64,000 bases of DNA from Sphagnum compactum (Eukaryota > Bryophyta > Sphagnopsida > Sphagnales): contig OZ234496.1 in the NCBI GenBank assembly GCA_965153455.1, forward strand, positions 17,600,304-17,664,303. The letters are read 5' to 3'. Within the stretch, counting starts at the first letter, position 1. Every line of letters starts with the position of its first letter. Under the pieces are notes generated by a model. The model did not search any database and was not told where the DNA came from. It saw nothing but the letters and a program-made list of their open reading frames with translations. This document shows positions 52,621-62,436 of the stretch, in pieces. The translations under genes and the position numbers were made by a program.

Positions 52621-52865
52621 TCCACCCCCTTAGCCCCCCAATCCTACTTATCAATTTATTAAGATTCGTCCTAATTCATGGATGATGAACATAGGTCCTC
52701 ATATGTAGTTATTACAAAACAATTTATAGTGGAAACAATGTCATAATTGTAGTCATTTTGGTTTAGTTAATGCATATTTTACTAAAATTGGTTTACTTAA
52801 TTTATCTATGGAATGGACATTATAATACATCTTTTCATGTAATTATTATAAACATGTACTATTGG

Positions 52866-53945
52866 ATTATGGTTTAGGTTTAAGGTTGGGACACATAAAT
52901 TAGTTAGTAATTTTTTCACAAATTTATAGTAATTGACCTAAACTAGGCTAAATTGGGAGGGGGGGGGGGATTTTAGGGTTTAGACATATGTGAAGTAATA
53001 CAATTTCATTTTATATCTTTTTCAAAGAGAGTAAAAAAAATTAATTTGGAGAGATCACACAAAGGTAAGAGACATTTTTTTTCTTTTGGTTTTTTACAAA
53101 ATTTATTTGATTATTTTTTAAGATTAGAGTTTTTTTTCGGTGAATAAATCTTTGTAGTTTAAAAGCTTTAATTTTTTTAAAAAAAATTGTTTCCTATGTT
53201 TTAAAAAAAAATTTGTTTTGCATTATGTAATTTGTATACTTTGTATAGTTTAGGGCATATACCACTAGGAATTTTTTTTGTTAAAGTAATAGGGCTTATG
53301 GAAAGCTATCATTTGGATTTTTAGGGTTATGCCTTATGATTTAATGTTTAGAAATTTGGGTCATATATATCAAGGCTTAAGGTTTATACGCTAAATTTTG
53401 CTCATTGTATTGGTTTTTGATTTTATCACTTGTTTAAATCTATAACATAATTATGAATCTCCTTTGTTTCCATATGTTCCATAGTTGTTAAAGTTCAATA
53501 TTTCCTAACCCACTTTTGTTTAAATGTAATACCCATATCATATTGTGATAATTCATGAATCATGAAACATAAAATATTTTTAAAATATTTGATTCCCCGC
53601 CAATGCATCATGAAATTCATGTTTTCAAAATTATTTATTCACCTTATAGTATGATTTAACATATGTAAAACTGAACACAATGCAAAATTGGTCACATTGA
53701 TGATACAAGGGGTTAGGGTTTAATGTAAAATTTACTACTTAATGTTAAAATTATGGTTTAGGTTTAGAGTTTACGACATATAAATTAATTAACATTTTTT
53801 TTTACAAGTCTATAATAATTAAAATAAATCTACGATGCATTTTGGGCGAAATTTTTAAGGCTTAAACATATGTAAAACAATGCAATGTCATTTTACATAT
53901 TTTGAAAGAAAGTGAAAAAACTTAACTTGGAAATATTACCAACTA
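52866..53945. repeat. ~190-bp direct duplication, copies 890 bp apart
   Basis: 52,866-53,055 and 53,757-53,945 share in order a GGTTTAGGTTTARRGTT start, ACATAAATTARTTA, AGGCTTAAACATATGTRAA/AGGGTTTAGACATATGTGAA, AATRCAATKTCATTTTA and AAAGAAAGTGAAAAA blocks. The first copy also contains a G11-type run near 52,960. Confidence 0.65.
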
Positions 53946-54665
53946 GTATTAGATATACCTTTTTTTTATGTTTCCTTAAATGCAATCCCCATATTCGAGT
54001 TCGTTTCGATATAACCCTTAGGTGATTTAGGTAACCTAAGGTGTGGACCCAACCCTAAATGCAATACCCACATGTTGGGTCATTTCAAAATAACCAGTAT
54101 GTAGTTTGGGTGGTCTTTCAATGAAAACCAAAGCTTGTATGTAATACCTGCATGCAAATTCATTTTGAAATAATCCATAGGTGATTTAGAGAATTTTAGG
54201 TGAATAATCAACCCTGAATGCAATACTCACATGTAAAGTCATTTCAAAATAAATGGTTTGGGTAACCAAAATATGTTTATTTATATACCTAAATTAATTT
54301 TATGTCAATTAATTATCATGAATAATTAAAAAAAATTATGATTTGAATAACTTATCAACATAAAAAATGTAATTAAAATAATAAATTAAATATCAAATTT
54401 TTATTTTTATTTCTAAATCTAAATTTTAATTATCTGAGTAATTAAGGTTCAACCAAATAATTAGTTAATTAATATTAAGAAATAAATGATTGATAATAAT
54501 TAATCATTTACATTATTTGAAATAATTTTCTAGTAATTCCTTAATTATGACATTATTTGTTGATACTTAGACTAGATTATTATGTCATATGAATCCCATA
54601 AATATTACAATGGAAACTTATATGCAAGTAATGCAAAAGATGTTAAAAATTAACAATTATTTATG

Positions 54666-54895
54666 GACCTATATGCGGGTATTGCAATGGATGTAAAAAA
54701 ACCAACAACTATTATGAGACCTATATGCAAGTATTGCAATGGTTATAAAAAACCAACAACTATTACGAAACCTATATGTGGGTATTGCAATGGTTGTAAA
54801 AAAATTAGCATTTATTACGAGACCTATATACGGATATTGCAATGGTTGTTAAAAACTAGCCATTATTACGAGACCTATATGCGGGTATTACATAT
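54666..54895 (+). repeat. 51/52-bp tandem repeat, about 4.4 copies
   Basis: The unit GACCTATATGCGGGTATTGC + AATGGTTGTAAAAAA + ACAACTATTACGA starts at 54,666, 54,718, 54,769, 54,821 and 54,872. A more diverged unit may precede it at about 54,610. Copies are about 85-90% alike by eye. Confidence 0.85.
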
Positions 54896-55514
54896 TTGAA
54901 ATGGCCTTATGGAAATTATAATAAAAAGGAGGTATTGCACAATGTTCATTTTGATCTTTGTAAACCTTAGACAAATTAATGTTACCTATTCATATGGGCT
55001 TATTTAAGTTTTGATTCTAACATCTAAAGTACTAAAAAGATTATGAAAAAATAAACATATATAATTAACCATATACCCATCAAACAAGTGTGACTAAAGG
55101 AAAATATATTGATAAAAGATGGACAAATATGGGTGGATCAAAAAATGCTAAAGATTATAATGAAAAAAAAGGTATTCTATAATATATCATAGGACTAAAA
55201 TTCAAAAATTGGGTAGTTCAAAAAATGAAAAGGGTTGAAAAAACCTAGCTAACTATATAAAGTGGAAATCTTAAACCATATCATTATTTACAATCTTATG
55301 TTTAATTCGGTAAAAAGCTACTGCATTTGTAGCCTTTGCTGCATGACGAGTAGTGTACAGAAGGCAGCGTTGCATCTCAGCTTGAACTACATTTGCAACA
55401 ACTATTCTTTTATTATGCCCTGAACCCTATAAACACCAAGAAACCACCAAATTAAACCTTTACACCACCAAAGAAGAAGATGATGGTAGTAAGCTACCAT
55501 CGCTTTCTACATTG

Positions 55515-55835
55515 GAACACCTCCATAGAAAAAGAAGACGACGGCGCATTGCGTCGTTGTCCTCTTCTTCTTCTTAGACACAGAGAAGAAGGCAACAACA
55601 GCTTATTGCGATTGCCTTCTTTGTTCCAACAGCACCACAGAAGAAGATGACAGCGCATTGCCGTTGTCTTCTTTTTCTCTAACACAAAAAAAGGCAACAA
55701 TAGCAAGTTGTCATTGCCTTCTTCGCTTGAACACCACTAGAGAAGAAGGCGATGGTTCGCTGCAATAGCACCACAGAAGAAGACGACGGCACATTGTCAT
55801 CGTCTTCTTTTTCTCAAACACAAAGAAGACAAAAA
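55515..55835. repeat. alternating hairpin repeat
   Basis: GAAGACGACGGCGCATTGCG-type units pair with their own GTCGTTGTC/CTTCTTC ends. They alternate with GAAGAAGGCAACAACAGC...ATTGCCTTCT hairpins. The AGCACCACAGAAGAAGA start recurs about 139 bp apart (near 55,629 and 55,768). Short frames through it are Lys/Arg/Ser-rich artefacts. Confidence 0.6.
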
Positions 55836-55839
55836 CACA

Positions 55840-56440
55840 CAAGAAAACAAAAAAAAAAAACCAAAAGAAGGGAGGGAGCTTACCTTCAAGCTCCTGTTTT
55901 GCCCTCTCACTTTTGGTTCCTGTTTCTGCCCTTTTGTTTCAAACGCTTCCTCCTGGCATCTTCTTCTTCTTAAGTAGAAGAAAAGAAAAGAAAAACAAAG
56001 AAAAAAAACCATAAAAAAGAAAAAAAACGCAGAAAAAAGGGAGGGAGCTTTCCTTTAAGCTCTCGCTTTGCCCTCTCACTTTTGGCTTTCGCTTCTGCCC
56101 TCCCGCTTCTTCCCTTTTGTTTCAAACATTTTCTCCTAGCACCTTCTTCTTCTCAAGCAGAACAAAAGAAAAAAAATCCAAAGAAAAAAAACCATAGAGA
56201 AAAAAAAATGCAGAGAAGGGAAGGAGCTTACCTTCAAGCTCTCGCTTTGCCCTCTCATTTTTGGCTCCCGCTTCTGACCTCTAGTTTTTGCCCTTTCATT
56301 TGAAGTGCTTTCTTTTGGCATCTTCTTCTTCTCAAGCAGAAGAAAAGAAAGAAAAACACACACAAAAAAAAATCATAGAAAAAAATAAAATGCAGAGAAA
56401 GGAGGGAGCTTACCTTTCTTTTCTCACTTCTACATTTGGG
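55840..56440. repeat. ~170-182-bp tandem repeat, about 3.5 copies
   Basis: GAGGGAGCTTACCTTCAAGC recurs near 55,872, 56,041, 56,220 and 56,402. In the full copies it is followed by TTTGCCCTCTCAYTTTTGG, a TTTCAAACG/TTTGAAGTG block, GCATCTTCTTCTTCT and a purine-rich AAAGAAAA tail. The last copy diverges after the start. Confidence 0.8.
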
Positions 56441-56589
56441 ATGAAGCGCTCCTCTTGCTTTTTCCTCTCCACATTCCTTCAATGTTGAGCTCTCCACCTT
56501 CTTCAAGCCTTGTGTTTCACGTCTCCTTGAAGCTCTGTGCTATTCAAGCTTGGGAGCTCTCCCGAGCTCCAGAGATGGAGTGAATAGGA

Positions 56590-56662
56590 AATCAGGTGAG
56601 GGAGGTAGGAGGGGGGAGGTAGGTAGGAGGGAGGTGGGGGAAGTAGGTAGGAGGGGAAAATT
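56590..56662 (+). repeat. G-rich GGAGGTAGG tract with quadruplex potential
   Basis: About 70 bp of GGGAGGTAGG/GGAGGTGGGGG units with many runs of two to six Gs on the plus strand. It lies near the right end of element A. Confidence 0.6.
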
Positions 56663-56864
56663 TTGGGGCAAAGAAGGGGGCTGAAAAATCCTTGGGCAGG
56701 GGAAGAGGATGTGTTTTTGGTTCATCCCCAAAACAGCTTGAACTGTTCATCCTGAACTGGTGCACTGGTGGTTGCTGGTTCACTCCAGCCATCTTAGACC
56801 ACTATTATTGGTCGTAAGATCCAAACTGAAATTGCTTCCAGTATGACCCTTTCCATATTCGGTA

Positions 56865-56870
56865 CCCTCG
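56865..56870. repeat. right target-site duplication of element A (CCCTCG)
   Basis: It follows the ...ATTCGGTA end directly. Compare CCCTCC at 49,488-49,493. Confidence 0.45.
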
Positions 56871-57233
56871 CATGTTTTCAATGTGAAGAAATGATCCAGT
56901 AGCCCCATGGCAAGAGGATGTGTATTCACCTCCCAGAGCTAACCATGGTGTTAAGGTATGCACTAATATTCACATGTATCTATCAGTGTTGTACTCATAC
57001 ATAGGGTGCAACCTAGGTATATGGTACTGATATGGAGACGGGTATTGAAGAACATACCAGTTGGGTATGACTTGAGGCAATAGCAGCCTAATACTAATAC
57101 CAGTCTGGTGTGAGACCTGAAGTAATACCAGGTGTATACTTGCCTTATACAAGCTTGTACCTACCATATACAAGGCAAAAACCCGCCTTAGACCTAATAT
57201 CAGTACCAGACGGATATGAAAGTTTTAAAAGTA
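56871..57233. other. spacer between elements A and B, TACCAG-rich
   Basis: About 360 bp with many partly palindromic TACCAG/CTGGTA strings and TATAC motifs. Its style resumes right of element B (59,125-59,210), so B seems to have inserted into this local repeat. Confidence 0.5.
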
Positions 57234-57239
57234 ACCAAT

Positions 57240-59118
57240 TACAGAATATTGAAAGGGCGTTACTGGAAGCAATTTCAGATTGGACCTTAGCATACTTTAG
57301 TTTGGCTCATGGTTCAACCTTAGATGTATTTAAAAATGTATTCATGTCATCATACAAATATAATGGAAAAGTGCCTTGAAGACCAAATATTGTACATCTC
57401 AAGGCGTAATGAGGTGGGTCTAAGGTTAAAATCTTTTAGCAATTTGGCTTAGACTCAGAATCTTTTTTAAGATTTTTGCTTATGGTTAAAATGTTTTAAA
57501 AACTTTGACCTAAGGTAAGAATCTTTTTATTATTTTAGCTTAGGGTTTTAAAAAATTATTGTTTCGGCTTGGGATAAAAACCTTTTTAGCACTTGGGCCT
57601 TTTTAAGACTTTGGCTTATGGTTTAAATATTTTATGAACTTTGATCTTTGGTTGAAATTTCACCTAAGGTTAATTTTCTTCAAATCACTTTAACCTATAG
57701 TTAAAACTTTATTCGTACTTTGGTTCAAAAATAGAATATTTCTAATGCTCAAGCCTAAGGTTAGAATCTTTTTAAGATTGAAGCTTAAGGTTAGAATGTT
57801 TTTAATATTTTTGCTTAAGTTTATAAATTTTTAAGGCCTAAAGATAAATCTATTTGGGCTTAAGGGTGAAAATCTATTTAGGCCTAAGATTAGAATCTTT
57901 TTGTTATTTTGACTTAGGGTTTTAAAAAATTACCATTTTGGCTTGGGGTTAGATCTTTTTAGCACTTGGGCCTAGCACTTAGGCCTCAGATTAGAATCTT
58001 TTTTATTGTTTTGACTTAGGATTTTTAAAAAATTAGCACTGAGGTTTATAATTAGATTTTTTATTTTTTTTAAGGTTTAAAATTGGGCATTCTAGAGAAT
58101 TTCTGGAAAAAAATTTCTCAAGATGCTTGAAAAATATTCATTAGTTTGAGAATCTTTATTCTGCCTGATATATTTCGGACAGATTATACAGGTTGAAAAT
58201 ATTTCAAAATTTGGGAATTCAACAAATCCTATGCTCGGAAATATTCATGAGATTTTTTTTTTAAGATGCTTGGAAAAATTTCGGGCAATTTTGGAAATGT
58301 TAACCTGCTTGGAAAGTTATAAATGTTGATTTTTTTCATTTCTGCCCAAAAAATTGGGCACTCTGAAAAATCCCAGTGCTTGAAAAAATTTGGCATTTTG
58401 AGAATTCTTATTTTGCTCAATAATTACAGGCGCCTTATAAATGTCGAAAAGAGTTTTGATTTGTGCCCAAAATTTTTGGGCATTCTAAAAATATTTTCAT
58501 GCTTCAAAAAAAATTGGGCAGTTTATGAAGGTGAATTTTGTTTTTCACTGCCCGCCATCCCGGGTGCTCTCTCACATGAAAGTCACTATATTGGGTAGAA
58601 CAAATTTAGGACAAATGTATTGCACCTTAAGACAAATGTCACACACCCTTAGGACAAAGGTCTTGTTCCATTAAGCCAAATGTCATGCATTCCCAAAACA
58701 AAGGTCCCACACCCTTAAGACAAATGTCCTACACCTTTAAGACAATGACCTTGGGTCAAATTGTAATAGCCCCAAGCCATTGGACCAAGAATTTCTGTGT
58801 ATTTGATGCAAATACGCATTTAAAATAATAATAACATATGTATATTGGCTTAATGTTAGACCTTATGCCAAGAGAGTTTAGTTCAAGACAAAATTAATTT
58901 TGCATATGCATATTGGCTTAGGGTTGCAATTTTTTTGGGCATATTGGCTTAAGGTTGGAATATATTTCTGGAATATGGCCTAAGGTTAAATTTTTTTTGA
59001 AACTTTGGCCTAGTATTGAAATTCTTTTAACACTTTGGCCTACGGTTGAAACATTTTTTTAACAATTTGGCTCGAGGTTGGAGTCATGTAGCAATATGAC
59101 CCTTTTGATATTCTGTAA
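57240..59118. mobile_element. element B: 1.88-kb deletion derivative of element A, inverted
   Basis: The ends TACAGAATATTGAAAGGGCG and, reverse-complemented on the right, TACAGAATATCAAAAGGGTC are flanked by an exact 6-bp repeat ACCAAT (57,234-57,239 and 59,119-59,124). Reverse-complemented, B matches the left 2.4 kb of element A co-linearly; for example, the GGTCATTGTCTTAAAGG block lies 367 bp from the outer end in A and 368 bp in B. B then joins a ~50-bp segment matching A's right tip (ACTGGAAGCAATTTCAG). B therefore lacks A's 5-kb interior. No coding capacity was seen. Confidence 0.7.
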
Positions 59119-59124
59119 CCAATA

Positions 59125-59540
59125 CCAGTACCTGCCAGGTATGAAAAAACTGACTACAGTCTTATATGTGCAAAAGCTGATACCAGTTCAACACTGGTAT
59201 CTACTTACAAAGGTGATTTTATCTATTTTCCTACCAACATACTAATCAATTAAGGCATCTTTCCATTGATAGCACCTTTGACTTTGGAGAGTCCAGTTGG
59301 TTTCCATTGGCATGGAATTTCGCAGCTGAAATTGCAGCTAGGAGTGCAACATGCCGGTATTGAGAAACCAAAATGCAAATCCGAAACATCTGAAGTCACC
59401 AACTGGAGGTCAAACTTCCAAAGCTGAAGGTGCAACTTTTCAATGGAATGATCCCCTTACATTTTTTACATATTTAAAACATCTTCACCCAAAGCACAAA
59501 ATTGACTTTTTATATCTCATATATATAATATCCTTGGTTT
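59125..59540. other. interval right of element B
   Basis: TACCAG-type repeats for the first ~85 bp, then unassigned sequence. A plus-strand open frame begins at 59,351 but runs into the tandem repeat below and is not supported as a gene. Confidence 0.4.
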
Positions 59541-59561
59541 TGTCCTCTTGCGGTAGTGTCC

Positions 59562-59658
59562 GGTCGTCCTTTCCATCCATCCGTCCCGTCTTCCATCCAT
59601 CTAAGTTTTTCATCCCGAAAGAAGAAGATGATGGAAGAGGAGGAGGACGGATGGCAGC
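59562..59658 (+). repeat. CCATCCATCC-type direct repeat, copy 1
   Basis: GGTCGTCCTTTCCATCCATC...GAAGAAGATGATGGAAGAGG is shared with 62,437-62,540. The two copies bracket the duplicated exon and hydrolase region. Confidence 0.7.
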
Positions 59659-59680
59659 GTGCAGCTCAGCTTTGCATGGT

Positions 59681-59926
59681 TGTCCTCTTGCGGTGGTGTC
59701 CGGCCGTCCCGTCTTCCTCCATTGTTGTGGAAAGTGGGGGATGCCAGGAAGAAGAAGAAGACCGTCTTCTTGCGGTGATGTCCGGCCGTCCCGTCTTCCT
59801 CCATTGTTGTGGAAAGTGGGGGATGCTAGGAAGAAGAAGAAGACTGTCCTCTCGCGGTGGTGTCCGGCCGTCCCGTCTTCCTCCATTGTTGTGGAAAGTG
59901 GGGGATGCCAGGAAGAAGAAGAAGAC
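59681..59926 (+). repeat. 82-bp tandem repeat, three near-identical copies
   Basis: Units start at 59,681, 59,763 and 59,845. Each reads TGTCCTCTTGCGGTGGTGTC, CGGCCGTCCCGTCTTCC, TTGTGGAAAGTGGGGGATGC and ends in an AGAAGAAGAAGAC tail, with only a few substitutions between copies. A partial unit precedes it near 59,541, and a half unit opens the duplicate at 61,061. The high identity implies recent expansion. Confidence 0.9.
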
Positions 59927-60414
59927 AAAGAAAAATAAGAAGAAGAAGAAGATGGATTGATGTGGGTTTTGGTTTTGTGCAGTCCGGGGGAGGGACTGGA
60001 GGGACTGAAACCATTGGAACAGGGTGGGAACGTGGATGAGTCGCCAGTGGAACAAGTGAGACGAACGGTTCCCAATACGAATGATCCGAGTCTGCCGGTA
60101 TGGACATTCCGGATGTGGACAATAGGCTTGCTATTTTGTTTCTAGAAGGCAATTCTTGCTTGGAATTCCTGGAAGATGCCATTAGAGAACTTGGAAATTC
60201 TTTCTCAACATGCTTTGCGTTACTTTATGAAAGGTTTGAAGTTCTGAGGCTTTTGTCAGGATTTCAGTGTGAGGATTTTCCAGTGTTTCCAAACAACTTC
60301 ATCACAAAGGTGGGTCATTTCATAATCACTTTTTTTTTTAATTTTAAGAAAATTTCAATTCGAGTTTTTTGTTAACAAAATTTCAAAGTTTTTTTTCCTC
60401 TGGCGAAATTTGTT
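59887..60414 (+). repeat. 528-bp direct duplication, copy 1
   Basis: Nearly identical to 61,061-61,586. It runs from TGTTGTGGAAAGTGGGGG to GGCGAAATTTGTT, where it joins transposon-arm sequence abruptly. It contains the unidentified exon described separately. Confidence 0.85.
60100..60309 (+). pseudogene. unidentified exon-like frame, copy 1
   Basis: An open frame starting MDIPDVDNRLAILFLEG and ending CEDFPVFPNNFITK is followed by a consensus GT donor at 60,310 (phase 0). I do not recognise the protein. In the second copy (61,273-61,481) a 2-nt insertion near 61,384 breaks this frame but opens a 170-aa frame on the opposite strand, so even the coding strand is uncertain. The downstream intron in copy 1 has lost its acceptor to the transposon fragment. 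Confidence 0.35.
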
Positions 60415-61058
60415 ATTTTGACTTAGGATTTTTAAAAATTGCCATTTTGCCTTGGGTTAGAATCTTTTTATTGTTTTGACTTAAGATTAACAAAAATTTA
60501 GCACTGAGGCTTACAATAAGGTTTAAAATTGGGCATTCTAAAAAATTCATGAAAAACATTTCTCAAAATGCTTGAAAAATATTCATTAGTTTGAGAATCT
60601 TTATTCTGCCCAATATATTTTGGGTAGATTATATAGGTTGATTTTTTTTCATTTTTGCTGAAGAATTTGGGAAATCAACAAATCCTATGCTCGGAAATAT
60701 TCATGAGAATTTTTTTCTAAGATGCTTGAAAAAATTTCAGGCAATTTTGGAAATTTTAGCTTGCTTTGGAAAGTAATAAATGCTGATTTTTATCATTTCT
60801 ACCCAAAATATATTGGGCACTGGATGCTTGAAATTTATTGGCATTTTGGGAATTCTCATTTTGTTCAATAATAACCGGCACCTTATAAATGTTGAAGATA
60901 GTTTTCATTTATGCCCAAATTTTTGGGGCATTCTGAAAATGTTCTCATGCTTTAGAAATTTTGGGCAGTTTGAGAACTTTTTTTGTCCAGTAAGTTCGAG
61001 CAGATTATGAAGGTGAATTTTTTTTTGTCACTGCCCACCATCCTGGGTGCTCTTCTCA
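60415..61058. mobile_element. transposon-arm fragment 3 (matches element B 57,907-58,572)
   Basis: Same orientation as B. It shares ATTTTGACTTAGG, TTTAGCACTGAGGCTTA, AATTGGGCATTCT, GCCCAAATTTTTGGGGC and CACTGCCCRCCATCCYGGG landmarks in order. It carries neither terminal sequence and sits exactly between the two copies of the 528-bp duplication. Confidence 0.75.
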
Positions 61059-61060
61059 CA

Positions 61061-61586
61061 TGTTGTGGAAAGTGGGGGACGCCAGGAAGAAGAAGAAGAC
61101 AAAGAAAAACAAGAAAAAGAAGATGGATTGATGTGGGTTTTGGTTTTGTGCAGTCCGGGGGAGGGACTGGAGGGACTGAAACCATTGGAACAGGGTGGGA
61201 ACGTGGACAAGTCGCAAGTGGAACAAGTGAGACGAACGGTTCCCAATACGGATGATCTGAGTCTGCCGATATGGACATTCCGGATGTGGACAATAGGCTT
61301 GCTATTTTGTTTCTAGAAGGCAATTCTTGCTTGGAATTCCTGGAAGATGCCATTAGAGAACTTGGAAATTCTTTCTCAACATGTTTTGCATGTACTTTAT
61401 GAAAGGTTTGAAGTTCTGAGGCTTTTGTCAAGATTTCAGTGTGAGGATTTTCCAGTGTTTCCAAATAATTTCATCACAAAGGTGGGTCATTTCATAATCA
61501 CTTTTTTTTTAAATTTTAAGAAAATTTCAATTCGAGTTTTTTGTTAACAAAATTTCAAAGTTTTTTTTCCTTTGGCGAAATTTGTT
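61061..61586 (+). repeat. 526-bp direct duplication, copy 2
   Basis: The second copy of 59,887-60,414. Unlike copy 1 it runs on into an intron acceptor (TTTGTTTTCAG ending at 61,591) and the alpha/beta-hydrolase exon, so it keeps the ancestral right junction. Confidence 0.85.
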
Positions 61587-61591
61587 TTCAG

Positions 61592-61864
61592 AATCATATA
61601 CAATTAGTGGGCACCAACTATGGTGGCATGGTGGCATTCCGGATGGCAGAGATGTATCCAAGTTTTGTGAAGAAAGTGATGATTTCCAGCTCAGGGGTGG
61701 GTTTCGTGTCGACTAACTTGGACGAGTTTCTTGCCAGGAGCAATCTGTCCAGCATATCAGAACTCATGTTGCCATCTTCAGTCAAGGGAAAGAAGGTCTT
61801 CCTTGCGAATGTGACATACAAAGCAATGTGGCTCCTGAATTTCATTCTTCACGATATGCTCCAA
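61592..61864 (+). pseudogene. single exon of a plant alpha/beta-hydrolase-fold protein
   Basis: Phase-0 exon of 91 codons between an AG acceptor and a GTGAGT donor. It reads NHIQLVGTNYGGMVAFRMAE then MYPSFVKKVMISSSGVGFV, and later MLPSSVKGKKVFLANVTYKA. This matches the nucleophile-elbow region of plant alpha/beta hydrolases (LVGTSYGG.VAYRMA..YP..VEKVVI.SSGV). The usual G-x-S-x-G serine is Asn here (GTNYGG), so the copy would be inactive as an esterase/lipase unless the branch uses Asn. The preceding hydrolase segment (lid-proximal HGFG oxyanion region) and the following Asp/His segment were not found within the window. It is either a captured exon or part of a gene with long introns continuing past 64,000. 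Confidence 0.6.
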
Positions 61865-62187
61865 GTGAGTTTAACTCATCATCATCCATTATCACAAACC
61901 TGAAAAATCCAATTGAGAAAATTGGTTGTTTCAAGACTTTGAACTTTCCTGGAGTCATCATCATCATGTACATCAAGATTTTCTTATTTTTATTTTTTTA
62001 ATCCTAAGAAAACAAAATACCACTCCTATATGAGAATTTGGGTGAAAAAGAAGAATCCACAATGAGAGGATGTGCAGACAAACTTGGAAGCTATTTTAAA
62101 CCCTAAAAGTTTCAGTGAAATTGAAAACAAGAGTGTTGAGAGAGGACCACTCCAGCCGAAAAGGCTCGCCCTGCTCCTGTGAGAATT

Positions 62188-62431
62188 ATGACATAAGGTT
62201 AATTATTTTAAAAATAATTTAACCTATAGTTAAAAATATATATCAATACTTTGGTTTAGGATTAAAATATTTTTAATGTTTAAGCCTAAGGTTGGAATTC
62301 TTTTAATAGTTAAGCTTAAGGTTAGAAGGTTTTTAATATTTTGGCTTAAGTTTAAAATCTTTTTAGGCCTAAAGATAAATCTATTTGGGCCTAAAGGTTA
62401 AAATCTATTTAGGCCTAACGATTGAAATCCT
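62188..62431. mobile_element. transposon-arm fragment 4 (matches element B 57,661-57,900)
   Basis: Same orientation as B. It shares TTTAACCTATAGTTAAAA, ACTTTGGTT, GCTTAAGGTTAGAA, GGCCTAAAGATAAATCTATT and AAATCTATTTAGGCCTAA in order. It ends at the B coordinate (about 57,900) where fragment 3 begins (about 57,907). Confidence 0.75.
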
Positions 62432-62436
62432 TGGGT

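Larger units (their letters stand above)
49494..56864. mobile_element. element A: 7.37-kb DNA transposon-like element, no transposase seen
   Basis: The left end reads TACAGAATACCAAAAGAGCC. The right end, reverse-complemented, reads TACCGAATATGGAAAGGGTC. The flanking hexamers CCCTCC and CCCTCG look like a 6-bp target duplication with one change. The left 2.4 kb (49,494 to about 51,875) is a repeat-rich arm that is also present, inverted, as element B. The interior (about 51.9-56.75 kb) holds simple sequence, duplications and tandem arrays but no recognisable transposase, so A would be non-autonomous. Family: the ends do not match hAT (8-bp duplication), Mutator (9-11 bp), CACTA or Harbinger (3 bp) as I know them. 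Unplaced. Confidence 0.6.

Noticed and set aside
55494-56506. Several Lys/Arg/Ser-rich frames on both strands
   Set aside because: They come from tandem repeats of GAAGAAG-type units. The same sequence is open in several frames, as expected for simple repeats.
49494-59118. Interpretation as an LTR retrotransposon with inverted LTRs
   Set aside because: LTRs are direct repeats beginning TG and ending CA. Here the arms are inverted, the ends are TACAGAAT, and no primer-binding site or gag-pol frame is visible.
49494-59118. Interpretation as one 9.6-kb foldback element
   Set aside because: Terminal motifs and hexamer duplications also occur at 56,864/56,870 and 57,234/57,240, so two separate insertions explain the structure better.
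59485-60075. 196-codon minus-strand frame across the 82-bp repeats
   Set aside because: The 82-bp unit is not a multiple of three, so each unit is read in a different frame. There is no homology, and plus-strand frames of similar length also exist.
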